64,000 nucleotides of DNA. Origin: Zobellia galactanivorans (lineage in GTDB: Bacteria > Bacteroidota > Bacteroidia > Flavobacteriales > Flavobacteriaceae). The notes under the pieces are model-generated. The model saw only the letters and a program-made list of their open reading frames with translations, was not told where the DNA came from and searched no databases. Numbering within the stretch: the first letter of the stretch is position 1; each line of letters begins with the position of its first letter. Of this stretch, positions 26,645-35,824 are shown piece after piece. The position numbers and the translations under genes are program-made. The stretch covers positions 4,212,501 to 4,276,500 of the forward strand of contig NC_015844.1 of the NCBI RefSeq assembly GCF_000973105.1, written 5' to 3'.

Positions 26645-28555
26645 ATGAAAAAAACATATAAAACAGATTTGAGAAAGACAAAAGGTCTCTTAAAGAGAGC
26701 TATGACGTTATGCCTTTTGATAGGGGTGTCACAGGCATGTAGCGATGACTTTTTAGATCAAACGAACCCCAACTCGCTGACCACCCAAAGTTTTTGGAAA
26801 AATAATTCACAGCTGAACCAAGGGTTGAATTCAACCTATAGTGCATTGAAAAATAGTAATGTGCTGGGGATTAGGGATGAGGCCGTACGTACCGATATTG
26901 CCGTTCCTAGTGGATACCGACAGGCAACCCGGCCGGATGAAATGTATTTTCAAGATTTTACGGCCAACACCAAATATGTGGAAAATAAATGGAACGCCCT
27001 CTATTTGGGCATTTTTAGGGCCAATCAGGTCATCGAGAACTACGAGCGCTTGGCGGTCGATTATAATAGCGATGCAGCTCGGGAAGAAGGTTTAAGGGTA
27101 TATGCCCAGGCCCGTGCCTTGAGAGGCTACTTCTACCACGTATTGAACGTAAGTTTTAATAATGGCAATGTGCCCTTGGTAAGCTCGGTTCCCAAAGACT
27201 TTGAGGAATTTCAAAAGGCCCTGTCCTCTTCCGATGCCGTTCAGGCATTTTATCGAGAGGATTTGCAATTTGGAGTCGATAACCTGCCCAAAACCTATGC
27301 GGAATGGGAGTCCCTCGGAAGCAATAACCTAGGGCGGATTACCGCCGGGGCGTGTGAAGCCCTATTGGGCAAGAGCTACTTGGCCGAAAACGATTTTCAA
27401 AATGCAGAAATACACTTTAGAAATGTAATAGAGAACTATAACTATGCCTTGGTAGAAGATATAGCCACCAACGTGACGGGTATAGCCGAGTTCAATTCCG
27501 AATCTATTTTTGAAATCAATTATACCACCAATGTCAATCTTGAAACCAATGGGGAAGAGTCCTTGGCCCAGAACATTACCCACATGGTCTTCAATGCGAA
27601 TATTCAGCCGAGTTCTTGGTTGGTCATGAAGTACCGGGCCGAAAAGCCCGACCCTGCCGATCCTGCCAATATCAATGTAGGGGCGAATGTATACAACGAG
27701 AATGGCGAAATCATCGGAACCGAAGATCGTATGAGGTTGTACAGTAAGCGAATGGGCGATTGTATGGGCCAAGTCGATGATCCCGACGCTCCCATGTACG
27801 GCGTAGTCTGCGGGGAGTATGGCAATGCAACGGGCGTTGCGCCCTTTGCAAGAAACCGTGCCAACATGTTTAAAAAGTTCTTGCACTGGAATACGATAGG
27901 GGGCGGTGCCGGTGAAGATCGCTCTACGTTGATGAACAACCGTTCCGGTATCAATATTCCCGTAATCCGTTTGGCCGATGTATACTTGATGTATTCCGAA
28001 TGTATGATCGAATTGGGCAATCTTTCCGAAGCCTTACGGTACATCAATCGGGTAAGGAAGCGTTCCCATCTTATTTTATTGGGCAAGTCTACCGAGGCCG
28101 GTGCCGAGTTCAATAATTTGGAAACGACATATATGGATGATATCGATTTTGATTCTTCTAACGGTGAACAGCCCGTTACCCTTGATAATTTGATGGAACA
28201 CCTTCGCTTCACCGAAAGACCCTTGGAAATGGGCTTGGAAGATGATCGTTCGGTAGATTTAAGACGTTGGGGCAAGTTCAAGGAGCAATTGGTACACATG
28301 GCTTCCATTTCATATGACTACTGGAATTTTGAGAAAAATTTGAATGGCAAACACGGTACCCGATACAAATGCTTCCTTACGGTTTCGGGCGAAGAGCCAA
28401 CGACCTTTACCGGGTTGAAGGTGTTCAATCAGCCTGCCGAGATCCAAGATGTAACGGTAGGGGCACAAAAGTTCAATGAAAGTATCCATTCGTACCTGCC
28501 CATGCCACAGAGTGAGATTGATTCCAACCTGAATTGGGACGAGTTTGTTCAATAA
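26645..28555 (+). CDS. SusD/RagB-like glycan-binding lipoprotein
   Basis: 636 residues. The lipoprotein signal ends in SQAC with the lipidated cysteine at residue 32, followed by SDDFLDQTNPNSLTTQSFWKN, the usual start of mature SusD proteins. Tetratricopeptide-like helices (LGIFRANQVIENYERL, YAQARALRGYFYHVLN) and the C-terminal segment RPLEMGLEDDRSVDLRRWGK are typical. A second in-frame Met at residue 20 would leave a short but workable signal. It forms the lid of the SusC pore and captures glycan at the cell surface. It is encoded between susC and the surface-lipoprotein gene in one operon. Confidence 0.96.
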   Translation: MKKTYKTDLRKTKGLLKRAMTLCLLIGVSQACSDDFLDQTNPNSLTTQSFWKNNSQLNQGLNSTYSALKNSNVLGIRDEAVRTDIAVPSGYRQATRPDEMYFQDFTANTKYVENKWNALYLGIFRANQVIENYERLAVDYNSDAAREEGLRVYAQARALRGYFYHVLNVSFNNGNVPLVSSVPKDFEEFQKALSSSDAVQAFYREDLQFGVDNLPKTYAEWESLGSNNLGRITAGACEALLGKSYLAENDFQNAEIHFRNVIENYNYALVEDIATNVTGIAEFNSESIFEINYTTNVNLETNGEESLAQNITHMVFNANIQPSSWLVMKYRAEKPDPADPANINVGANVYNENGEIIGTEDRMRLYSKRMGDCMGQVDDPDAPMYGVVCGEYGNATGVAPFARNRANMFKKFLHWNTIGGGAGEDRSTLMNNRSGINIPVIRLADVYLMYSECMIELGNLSEALRYINRVRKRSHLILLGKSTEAGAEFNNLETTYMDDIDFDSSNGEQPVTLDNLMEHLRFTERPLEMGLEDDRSVDLRRWGKFKEQLVHMASISYDYWNFEKNLNGKHGTRYKCFLTVSGEEPTTFTGLKVFNQPAEIQDVTVGAQKFNESIHSYLPMPQSEIDSNLNWDEFVQ

Positions 28556-28575
28556 TCAAAGCTAAACAAAAGAAG

Positions 28576-30579
28576 ATGAGAGATATAAAATATAGTATTA
28601 GGTTTTTGTTTTTGCTGCTGATCATCATCGGTTGCGAAGACGATGATGAGTATGTGGCCCCGAATAGTTTTGTCGATGCCGCATTTACCACCACTTGGGG
28701 TACAGCGGTAAATAAAGATATCGATATCAATAATTATGGGTCCTTTATGGATCTGTCCAACGGTACGATCAAACATGAGTGGACCATTCCGGAAGGCACG
28801 TTTTTCCTAAAAGGTCCCTTGCCTACAAATGCCGATAATTTTGAGAAGTATATCATTGAAGATGCCGGTAAGGTTTCGGAAGAGGGCACGGTACACGTAC
28901 TGTTTTCCAAGGGCGATTCGCTTACACCGATAAAGTTGCACAACGAATATGAGGAGTATACCGAATTCGCTTTGCCTACCGGATGGGATGCGGAAACCAA
29001 TTCAACTATAATCGACACCTTGAAAACTGTGAAAAAAGGTTCGGTATGGGTATTGGACTATACACTGATCATTGATGTGTACGATACTATTGTGGCCGAT
29101 ATGGAAATCAGGAATATGGCCGGCAATAAAATCGATTTTAAAAATCAGGATGTTATCGACCTGAAATTTGGCGATCAATTGATCTTCGAAGACCTGAGCC
29201 GTAACAATAATACGTCTCGCCCTAACACTACGGTATGGACGATCCATACCATTGCCGAAAACAAGGAAGACGAAGAAAATATCATCAACGTCAACGAAGA
29301 AAAAACGATCGATACCCTTACCTTCAACAAGCGTATCGGACAGTTTAAAGGTCGCCTGATCTCAAAACGGGAGCGAACCGAAACGGTGCAGGCAGATGAG
29401 GAGATTTATGAAATACCCGTAATCTTTAACGTAACCGCGTTGGATGAGGCTTTGGAGCTGTCGGGAGATGTAATGGAACTTGCCGATAATACCATTGTGG
29501 TGCCCGTGAGCTCAAAGTTGGCCCCATTGACCGAAGATGTTTCTACGCACTTTTCGGTAAAGGTCAACGGGGTTAAAAGACCTGTGGCCACGGTAGCCCA
29601 AAACCCGACCAATGCCGCGCAGTTGTGGCTTACACTGGCCACTCCCTTAGAAGGGGGCGATGCGGTGAATCCGGTTACGGTTTCGTATGACGGCGGAAAT
29701 GCTACCTTAAAATCAATAGATGAGCGTTTGCTCGAGGCTTTTACCGATGTAGCGGTCGAGGTGTACGTGCCCGTACCGGTTCTTCGGGTCGGAACGGCAC
29801 AAAAGAAAACTGCTGACGATGCCATTTTATTACAGTTCGACCAAGAGTTGGATCCGGTTTCTATTACCGCTTCTGCAGATCCTACCATGGGCTTTTCGGC
29901 GACCGTAAATGGAGTGGCCTCCGGAGTTAGTTCTGTTGAGCTCGATGCGACCGACCCTTCTATCTTAAAACTATACTTGAACGAAGAGTTGTACAGGGAT
30001 GATGAAATAGCCATTTCATATATGGCCCCGGGCGATATTCGCTCCATCGGCGCGGGCGAGCTGTCCGATTTTGGTCCCGACATCGTCACGCCCGACGAAG
30101 ATAATATTCTAGGGGATGTAGGTATGTTCGAGAATGCCATCGGAACCGATTGGTTGAACACAGGTTCGAACGGTACGGGAGCGGCAAGTATTACAGCCCC
30201 GCCAACACCTGATTTTCCTTCAGCAGTAGCTCCTTCGGGCAATGTAATGCATCTATCGGCCCCTGACGGGAATAAGCCCAACACCATAACGAGTGGCACC
30301 TATCCTTTTGAGGCCGGGGTGGTGTACCGGGTGAAGTTCAAGCGCTACTTGGGCAGCACCACGTCTACCACCTTTGCCAAGCATTTTTTCGGAAACCAGC
30401 AGATCAACGATAATTGGAACGATCCCGAAGATGAGTTGGGCAAGTGGCAGTTGGTCGAGTTTACCTTTACCGCAGCTTCCACAACCAACGGAACTGTTCG
30501 TATTCAGCCTGTACCGGCAGGCATAAGCGATGTGTATTATGATGAGTATATCATTCAAGTAGATGATAATAGACCTTAA
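28576..30579 (+). CDS. Surface glycan-binding lipoprotein (SGBP-like)
   Basis: The start at 28576 follows AGAAG and gives MRDIKYSIRFLFLLLIIIGC with the lipidated cysteine at residue 20; the open frame extends 14 codons upstream into the susD end. About 667 residues. Cysteine is followed by EDDDE, an acidic stretch like the lipoprotein export signal that sends Bacteroidetes lipoproteins to the surface. The middle region has Ig-like/SbsA-type repeats (for example LLQFDQELDPVSITASADPTM), and the last 150 residues look like a CBM4_9-type jelly roll (VVYRVKFKRYLG, WQLVEFTFTA, VYYDEYIIQV). It takes the usual third position after susC and susD, so glycan capture at the surface is the inferred role. 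No enzyme motif is seen. Confidence 0.85.
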   Translation: MRDIKYSIRFLFLLLIIIGCEDDDEYVAPNSFVDAAFTTTWGTAVNKDIDINNYGSFMDLSNGTIKHEWTIPEGTFFLKGPLPTNADNFEKYIIEDAGKVSEEGTVHVLFSKGDSLTPIKLHNEYEEYTEFALPTGWDAETNSTIIDTLKTVKKGSVWVLDYTLIIDVYDTIVADMEIRNMAGNKIDFKNQDVIDLKFGDQLIFEDLSRNNNTSRPNTTVWTIHTIAENKEDEENIINVNEEKTIDTLTFNKRIGQFKGRLISKRERTETVQADEEIYEIPVIFNVTALDEALELSGDVMELADNTIVVPVSSKLAPLTEDVSTHFSVKVNGVKRPVATVAQNPTNAAQLWLTLATPLEGGDAVNPVTVSYDGGNATLKSIDERLLEAFTDVAVEVYVPVPVLRVGTAQKKTADDAILLQFDQELDPVSITASADPTMGFSATVNGVASGVSSVELDATDPSILKLYLNEELYRDDEIAISYMAPGDIRSIGAGELSDFGPDIVTPDEDNILGDVGMFENAIGTDWLNTGSNGTGAASITAPPTPDFPSAVAPSGNVMHLSAPDGNKPNTITSGTYPFEAGVVYRVKFKRYLGSTTSTTFAKHFFGNQQINDNWNDPEDELGKWQLVEFTFTAASTTNGTVRIQPVPAGISDVYYDEYIIQVDDNRP

Positions 30580-30618
30580 GTGAAAATTTGTTTGTTTGTA
30601 GTGTTTTGATTATTTAGG

Positions 30619-30655
30619 AAAAACCGCTCCCACTTGGTAAATTGGAGCGGTTTTT
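30619..30655 (+). terminator. Terminator between SGBP and GH16
   Basis: Stem AAAACCGCTCC/GGAGCGGTTTT with a loop of about 13 bases is followed by T. It lies about 40 bases after the SGBP stop and 27 before the GH16 start, so GH16 may be expressed by read-through at a lower level or from a nearby promoter. Confidence 0.85.
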
Positions 30656-30681
30656 AATTGTAACGGTTTAAAAAAGATACG

Positions 30682-31521
30682 ATGGGAAATACAATGCTTT
30701 TGACCCTATTATTGGTCGTAGTTGCCGCTTATGGGCAGACGCCGCCGCCGCCGGAAGGTTTTCGATGGGTAAAGAACGAAAGTTTTAGTGATGAATTTGA
30801 TGGGGAAGTGCTCGATACTACAAAGTGGTATGCTCGTTCGCCCTATTGGGTAAACGGCAGGCCCCCCGCAACGTTTAGGGCCGGTTCGGTTTCGGTAAAG
30901 GAAGGTAAGCTTCAAATCAAAAATTCGGTTTTAGATGGCGATAAAAAATACAATATAGCCGGAGGGGCAGTCGCCTCCGTGGCGAAAGATGCCCTATACG
31001 GTTATTACGAAGCGAGAATGAAGGCATCAAGCATCAGTATGTCCTCTACGTTCTGGATGAAAAATAAACCCGACACCAAAGAATGCCCCTTCGAAGTACA
31101 GGAATTGGATATAGTTGAGGTGGTGGGCCAGCAAAAGACGGGGTGGGACTTTAGAACCAACCTGAAGTCAAATACCCATATTTTTTATACGGATTGTGAT
31201 GGGGAGAAAACCGTAAAATCGGCAGGGGGAACCGAAGCTAAGATCGATCCTCCGGCCGATGAGGCCTATCACGTTTATGGCTGCTGGTGGGTAGATGCCA
31301 ATACCATTAAGATCTACTTGGATGGCGAATACCAATTCACCATGAACCCCAGCACCCATTTTAGGGACACTCCCTTCAATAAGCCCATGTATATGCACAT
31401 GGTCACGGAAACCTACAATTGGGAAACACCGCCGACCCCCGAAGAATTAGCCGACGATACAAAGAATACCACCTATTATGATTGGGTAAGGTCGTATACC
31501 TTGCTTCCTGTAGATCAATAG
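30682..31521 (+). CDS. GH16 endo-galactanase, single domain
   Basis: 279 residues with a signal peptide ending near AAYGQ. Almost the whole protein is a GH16 domain: FSDEFDGEVLDTTKWYARS, YGYYEARMKASSISMSSTFWM, the catalytic motif ELDIVE with E141, D143 and E146, and a closing TTYYDWVRSYTLL. The MSSTFWM strand again points to the agarase/porphyranase/carrageenase group. It lacks the C-terminal extension of the GH16 at 5101-6384 and differs from it in the catalytic strand. The mature protein has no lipobox, so it is periplasmic or secreted. It lies downstream of a terminator and converges on the mutarotase gene with only 7 bases between the stops. Confidence 0.9.
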   Translation: MGNTMLLTLLLVVVAAYGQTPPPPEGFRWVKNESFSDEFDGEVLDTTKWYARSPYWVNGRPPATFRAGSVSVKEGKLQIKNSVLDGDKKYNIAGGAVASVAKDALYGYYEARMKASSISMSSTFWMKNKPDTKECPFEVQELDIVEVVGQQKTGWDFRTNLKSNTHIFYTDCDGEKTVKSAGGTEAKIDPPADEAYHVYGCWWVDANTIKIYLDGEYQFTMNPSTHFRDTPFNKPMYMHMVTETYNWETPPTPEELADDTKNTTYYDWVRSYTLLPVDQ

Positions 31522-31528
31522 GGGGGAA

Positions 31529-32632
31529 TTACTCTTCCACCCCAAAACGGAAGATGGTGGTTTCGTCGTATTTTTCTCCCGGAAGCAATAGTGTGGAAGG
31601 AAAATTAGGATGATTGGGCGTGTCGGGAAAATGTTGGGTCTCTAGGCAAAACGCCATATGATCGGAATATCGGATGTCGTTCTTTCCCGTAAAGGTATCG
31701 CCTATGGTATTGCCCGAATAGAATTGTACCCCGGGTTGGGTCGTGAAAACGCTTAGTGTTCTGCCCGATTTGGGCTCTACAACTTGTATTACCTCCTTGA
31801 GTTCTCCATTGGGCTTGTTGAAAACATAATTGTAATGGTAGCCGTTGAAATTCAATTTGTGGATGTTCTTTCCTATTGGGGTAGGGGAAGTTAGGTCCCA
31901 ATCGGTACCTTTTACCGTCGCCAATTTCCCGGTAGGAATAATTTCTTCATCAATTTCGGTATAGTTGTCCGCATCGATTTTGATGATGTGGTCGTAAATT
32001 TTATCCTTTCCACCATTCAGATTAAAATAGCTGTGCTGCGTCATGTTGACGTGGGTAGCCTTATCGGTAGTGGCTTCATAATGAACGTGAATGGAATCGT
32101 CGTCGGTCAGGGTATAGGTAACGTAACTATCTAAATTACCAGGAAAGCCCATGGTGCCCTCTTTTGATAGGTGGTGTAACTGAACGGAGGGCCCTAGTTT
32201 GTTCGCTACGATTTTCGACTGCCATACCACACGGTCAAATTCGTTGCCGCCGTGCAGGCAATGGCCATTACTGTTTTGCGCTAGCTGGTAGGGGGTTCCG
32301 TCAATTTCAAATCTGGCGTTTCGTATGCGGTTCGCTACGCGTCCAATCGTGGCCCCAAAACAAGGGTGCTCGGCCTTGTACTGTTCTAAATTATCGAAAC
32401 CGAGCACCACATCTTCAAAAACCCCTTCTTTATCCGCAACGTGTATAGCGGTTATGGTCCCACCAAAATCGGTGATTTTGACCACCATACCGTTTTCGTT
32501 TGTCAGGGTGTACAATAGTACTTCTTTACCTTGGGCCACACCCCATTTTTCACTTTTGACGCCGGCATGTTGGGAATTCAACCGAGCTATGGAGCAAAGG
32601 CATATCAAAACGGCATACATGTAACTTTTCAT
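31529..32632 (-). CDS. galM: Secreted aldose 1-epimerase (galactose mutarotase)
   Basis: 367 residues. An N-terminal signal peptide (MKSYMYAVLICLCSIARLNSQ) means the enzyme works outside the cytoplasm. GalM-family motifs are FGGTITAIHVADKEG, FGATIGRVANRI, the catalytic His in NMTQHSYFNL, and the C-terminal catalytic Glu in FCLETQHFPDTPNHP. It interconverts alpha and beta anomers of galactose or glucose released from the glycan, which supports a galactose-rich substrate. It is the last gene of the second minus operon, 61 bases from the sulfatase gene before it. Confidence 0.92.
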   Translation of the reverse strand: MKSYMYAVLICLCSIARLNSQHAGVKSEKWGVAQGKEVLLYTLTNENGMVVKITDFGGTITAIHVADKEGVFEDVVLGFDNLEQYKAEHPCFGATIGRVANRIRNARFEIDGTPYQLAQNSNGHCLHGGNEFDRVVWQSKIVANKLGPSVQLHHLSKEGTMGFPGNLDSYVTYTLTDDDSIHVHYEATTDKATHVNMTQHSYFNLNGGKDKIYDHIIKIDADNYTEIDEEIIPTGKLATVKGTDWDLTSPTPIGKNIHKLNFNGYHYNYVFNKPNGELKEVIQVVEPKSGRTLSVFTTQPGVQFYSGNTIGDTFTGKNDIRYSDHMAFCLETQHFPDTPNHPNFPSTLLLPGEKYDETTIFRFGVEE

Positions 32633-32693
32633 AGTCTCTTCGTTTCAATCGGGGGGCTTAGGTTAAAAAGTATTTTACGTATAAAATTACCTT

Positions 32694-34385
32694 TTATTTG
32701 GGTTCTATGAGTACATTTCTCTCGGCTTCGCTATCGGCGGTGTATCTGACCACCTTGGGGAAACCGGTGCCTCGGGCCTTGGTTATCTCTTTCTTCCAGA
32801 CCTTTCGCATGGTGTTCAGCTTATCGGATAAAGAAGCGTCATTGGCTAGGTTGGTGGTTTCCTTGGGGTCTTTTTTTAGGTTGAAAAGCTCTTCGTAAAC
32901 CGCAGGTTCTCCTTGTAAAGGCCCTTCGGCATAATCACGGTATACGGCAATATCGGGATCATGTACCTTATAAAGCATGGAACTCATGTTGATGCCCATC
33001 GCTTTGGCCGTTGCTATTTTCTTTAAAGCCGAAAAGTTCTCGTTTTTGTAGTAACGGATATACTTCCATTCTTGATCTTGAACCGATTCGCACCTTGGGT
33101 TTCCAAATTGGGTCGACCATAAGTTTTCGGTGTATAGATAAGGGCGTACACTTTCTTGGTTTCCGGCCAAAAGTGGGGTCAGGTCTTTTCCTTGGTAAGA
33201 ATCGGGAATGGGTATACCTGCCATGGACATCATGGTTGGGGCAATATCGATACTTTGCACGAGGGCATCCGATGTTTTCCCGCGCTTTGATTTCTTTGTT
33301 AGGGGATCGAAGATGATCATAGGAACATGCGTGGTCTCTTCATAACACAAAGCTTTTCCCCCTAAACCGAACTGGCCCATAAATAGTCCGTGATCGGAAG
33401 TAAATACAATAACGGTATTCTTATCTAACTTTTGGTCCTTCAGGGTTTTTCTCAGTTGACCGAGAAGGCGGTCGATGCCGGTGAGGGCTTCCATTTGCCT
33501 TATATAGCGTTCCTTAAAACCTTCGGGGGTATCTACATAGTCATATCCCGTTTGCCGGTCTTCGGCATGAAGGAGTTCCGCGGGAAGCTTGGGCGTTGTG
33601 ATATCTTTTCGGGCCACGTAATTTTCCGGTAGGGGAATGTTTTGGTCGCGGTAGAGCGACTTGTAAATTTCATCGTCTGAATCGCGCATTTGCATAGAAC
33701 CTGTGCCCGCACCATGGGGTAGGTTAAAACAAACGGAAAGCATAAAGGGTTTGTCCGATGGTCTCTGGTCAATAAACTTCAAGGCCCCACCCAACTTTTG
33801 TTCGTTCGATAAAAAATCTTGTACGCCTTCGTCGATCACTTCTACTTGGGTGTCGTATTTGGCATCTTTGAAAATTTCATGGCGATCTTTAGGGTAGAAA
33901 CCAAGGTGGCCGTGTCCTGCATACCAGTAATCAAAACTCTTTTCCATAAGGCCACTCGCGTAGCCGCCTTTACCTACGGGTACATGGTTTTTTCCGATCC
34001 AGCCCGTATAGTAACCGTTTTCTCGCATCACCATAGGATAGGTGTTGGCCCAGCCTTCTTCAGACATACTGGTGCCGGAATTAAAGTTTATACCGTGCTT
34101 TCGTTCAAATTGACTGGTGAGTATACTGGCCCTGCTTGGGGTGCATATGGCGCTGGTTATATGGGCATTGGTGAATAGAACGCCCTCTTTGGCCAATTGG
34201 TCTAGGTTGGGGGTCTGAACAATGGTATTGCCCGTACACCCCATGAGTCCGTATTGTTGATCATCGGTTAGGATGAATATAAAATTGGGCCGTTCTTGCG
34301 CCCATCCCGATAATGTAGAGGCCGTATAGACCAAACATACTAGGAGTAAATTTCTAAGGGATCTTACTTGTAAATTCCGTGTCAT
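32694..34385 (-). CDS. Secreted formylglycine sulfatase (S1 family)
   Basis: 563 residues with a signal peptide ending near SGWAQ. Motifs are LTDDQQYG, the signature C-T-P-S-R with C81 as formylglycine precursor, GKNHVPV holding Lys and His, and TSDHGLFMGQFG for the metal site. A conserved MLSVCFNLPHGAG segment and a long C-terminal part (KKDPKETTNLAND) are as in exo-acting carbohydrate sulfatases. It lies 33 bases from the next sulfatase gene in the same operon. Subfamily and sulfate position cannot be fixed without comparison. Confidence 0.92.
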   Translation of the reverse strand: MTRNLQVRSLRNLLLVCLVYTASTLSGWAQERPNFIFILTDDQQYGLMGCTGNTIVQTPNLDQLAKEGVLFTNAHITSAICTPSRASILTSQFERKHGINFNSGTSMSEEGWANTYPMVMRENGYYTGWIGKNHVPVGKGGYASGLMEKSFDYWYAGHGHLGFYPKDRHEIFKDAKYDTQVEVIDEGVQDFLSNEQKLGGALKFIDQRPSDKPFMLSVCFNLPHGAGTGSMQMRDSDDEIYKSLYRDQNIPLPENYVARKDITTPKLPAELLHAEDRQTGYDYVDTPEGFKERYIRQMEALTGIDRLLGQLRKTLKDQKLDKNTVIVFTSDHGLFMGQFGLGGKALCYEETTHVPMIIFDPLTKKSKRGKTSDALVQSIDIAPTMMSMAGIPIPDSYQGKDLTPLLAGNQESVRPYLYTENLWSTQFGNPRCESVQDQEWKYIRYYKNENFSALKKIATAKAMGINMSSMLYKVHDPDIAVYRDYAEGPLQGEPAVYEELFNLKKDPKETTNLANDASLSDKLNTMRKVWKKEITKARGTGFPKVVRYTADSEAERNVLIEPK

Positions 34386-34418
34386 TTTTTCAAATACTTA
34401 AAAGTGCTTTTTCCGTTC

Positions 34419-35810
34419 TTATTTTCCTGTGGGGCCCATGGCTTTTTTTCTGAGGGTTTGAAAGGCTTTTTCCTCCTTGATAACGTTTTCACGATGGGGG
34501 TCGATCCAACCTGGCACCAGGTTTTTGGCATCCCAAGCGGTGTAGGCTTGTTCCAATTGGGCAATTATCTCTGGATGCTTATCGGCAACATCGGTGCGTT
34601 CCCACGGGTCGTTTTTTAAATTGAAAAGCAAGGTTTTGCCTTTGTATGCGCTCTTGTAAAGCTTATAATCACCAATTCTAACGGCGTACTCGAATCCTCC
34701 TACGGAACGCCAGAACAGTTTGTCGTGTGGGCTCCCGCTCTTACCCTCTAAAATGTAGGGTAGGAGGGTGGTGCCGTCTAATTGGCTTTCTTTTTTCACC
34801 TTGCCACCGGCAGCTTCCAAAAAGGTGGGGAAGAGGTCAAGGGAGCTAACCATCTTTTCATAGTGCTGGCCACCTTTTAGTTTTTTTGGCCAAGTGATAA
34901 AGAAAGGAACTTTTATCCCGCCTTCGAAAAGCATCCCTTTATGCCCACGATAGGGTCTGTTATCGGCATGTTCGCCACGTCCGCCATTGTCGCTCAAAAA
35001 GACCAAAATGGTATTTTCTTTCATGCCGTTCGCAACCAGGGTAGAGTCTATTCGACCTACGTTGGCATCAACGGCATTTACCATAGCGGCATAGATGCTA
35101 CGGCCACCATACTCTATATGTTTGGTCTGCTCAAGATATTGTTTGGTGGCCTGGTCTGGGGCATGTGGTGCATTATAGGCCAGGTACATGAAAAAAGGTT
35201 TGTCGTCTTTTTTGGTGATAAAATCTATGGCCTCATCGGTAAAATCGTCCGTTAGGTACCTTAGTTCATTTTGGGGAACCGGTTCTCCGTTGCGAACGAT
35301 AGTTTTTATCGGGCCGTCAGGTATTCCCCAGTAATTCATGCCGCCTCCCGCAAAACCGAACCAGTGGTCAAAACCTTGGTGGATCGGGTGAAGGCTGGGG
35401 TGGTCGCCCAAATGCCATTTACCGATGGCGCTGGTGCGGTACCCATGTTCCTTTAGGGCTTCGGGAATCATTTTTTCGGAAAGGGGAGTTCCTACCGTAT
35501 CATCGTTCTCGGAATCGTAAGGCATATTACAATCATGCCCAAAACGGGCTTGGTAGCGTCCGGTCAAGAGTCCGGCTCTAGATGGACTACAATAGGGGTG
35601 CGATACATAGGCATTGTCAAAAACGATACCTTCCGAAGCCAATCGGTCGAGGTTAGGGGTGGGGATGTCGGTCGCCCCGTTAAAACCTACATCGGCCCAA
35701 CCTTGGTCATCGGTCAATACGACAATAATGTTAGGTTTTTTTTCTTGTGCCAAACTTGAAAAAGCGGTCATAAGCGCTAAAGCAAGTGCGTATAGAAATT
35801 TTGTGTTCAT
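34419..35810 (-). CDS. Secreted formylglycine sulfatase (S1, arylsulfatase A-like)
   Basis: 463 residues with a signal peptide ending near SSLAQ. Motifs are LTDDQGWADVGFNG, the signature C-S-P-S-R with C74, AIGKWHLGDHP and LSDNGGRGEHADNRPYRGHKG. It is the most canonical sulfatase of the five here and close to the arylsulfatase A pattern. It would desulfate oligosaccharides after import or at the surface. It is 14 bases from the GH29 gene upstream, so the two are probably co-translated, fitting a sequence in which sulfate is removed before GH29 can act; that order is inference. Confidence 0.93.
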   Translation of the reverse strand: MNTKFLYALALALMTAFSSLAQEKKPNIIVVLTDDQGWADVGFNGATDIPTPNLDRLASEGIVFDNAYVSHPYCSPSRAGLLTGRYQARFGHDCNMPYDSENDDTVGTPLSEKMIPEALKEHGYRTSAIGKWHLGDHPSLHPIHQGFDHWFGFAGGGMNYWGIPDGPIKTIVRNGEPVPQNELRYLTDDFTDEAIDFITKKDDKPFFMYLAYNAPHAPDQATKQYLEQTKHIEYGGRSIYAAMVNAVDANVGRIDSTLVANGMKENTILVFLSDNGGRGEHADNRPYRGHKGMLFEGGIKVPFFITWPKKLKGGQHYEKMVSSLDLFPTFLEAAGGKVKKESQLDGTTLLPYILEGKSGSPHDKLFWRSVGGFEYAVRIGDYKLYKSAYKGKTLLFNLKNDPWERTDVADKHPEIIAQLEQAYTAWDAKNLVPGWIDPHRENVIKEEKAFQTLRKKAMGPTGK

Positions 35811-35824
35811 AAGGAAATCTGTTG

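Noticed and set aside
29406-30299. 297-codon minus-strand frame opposite the SGBP gene
   Set aside because: The plus-strand lipoprotein has a signal peptide, operon context and domain structure; the opposite frame has none of these.
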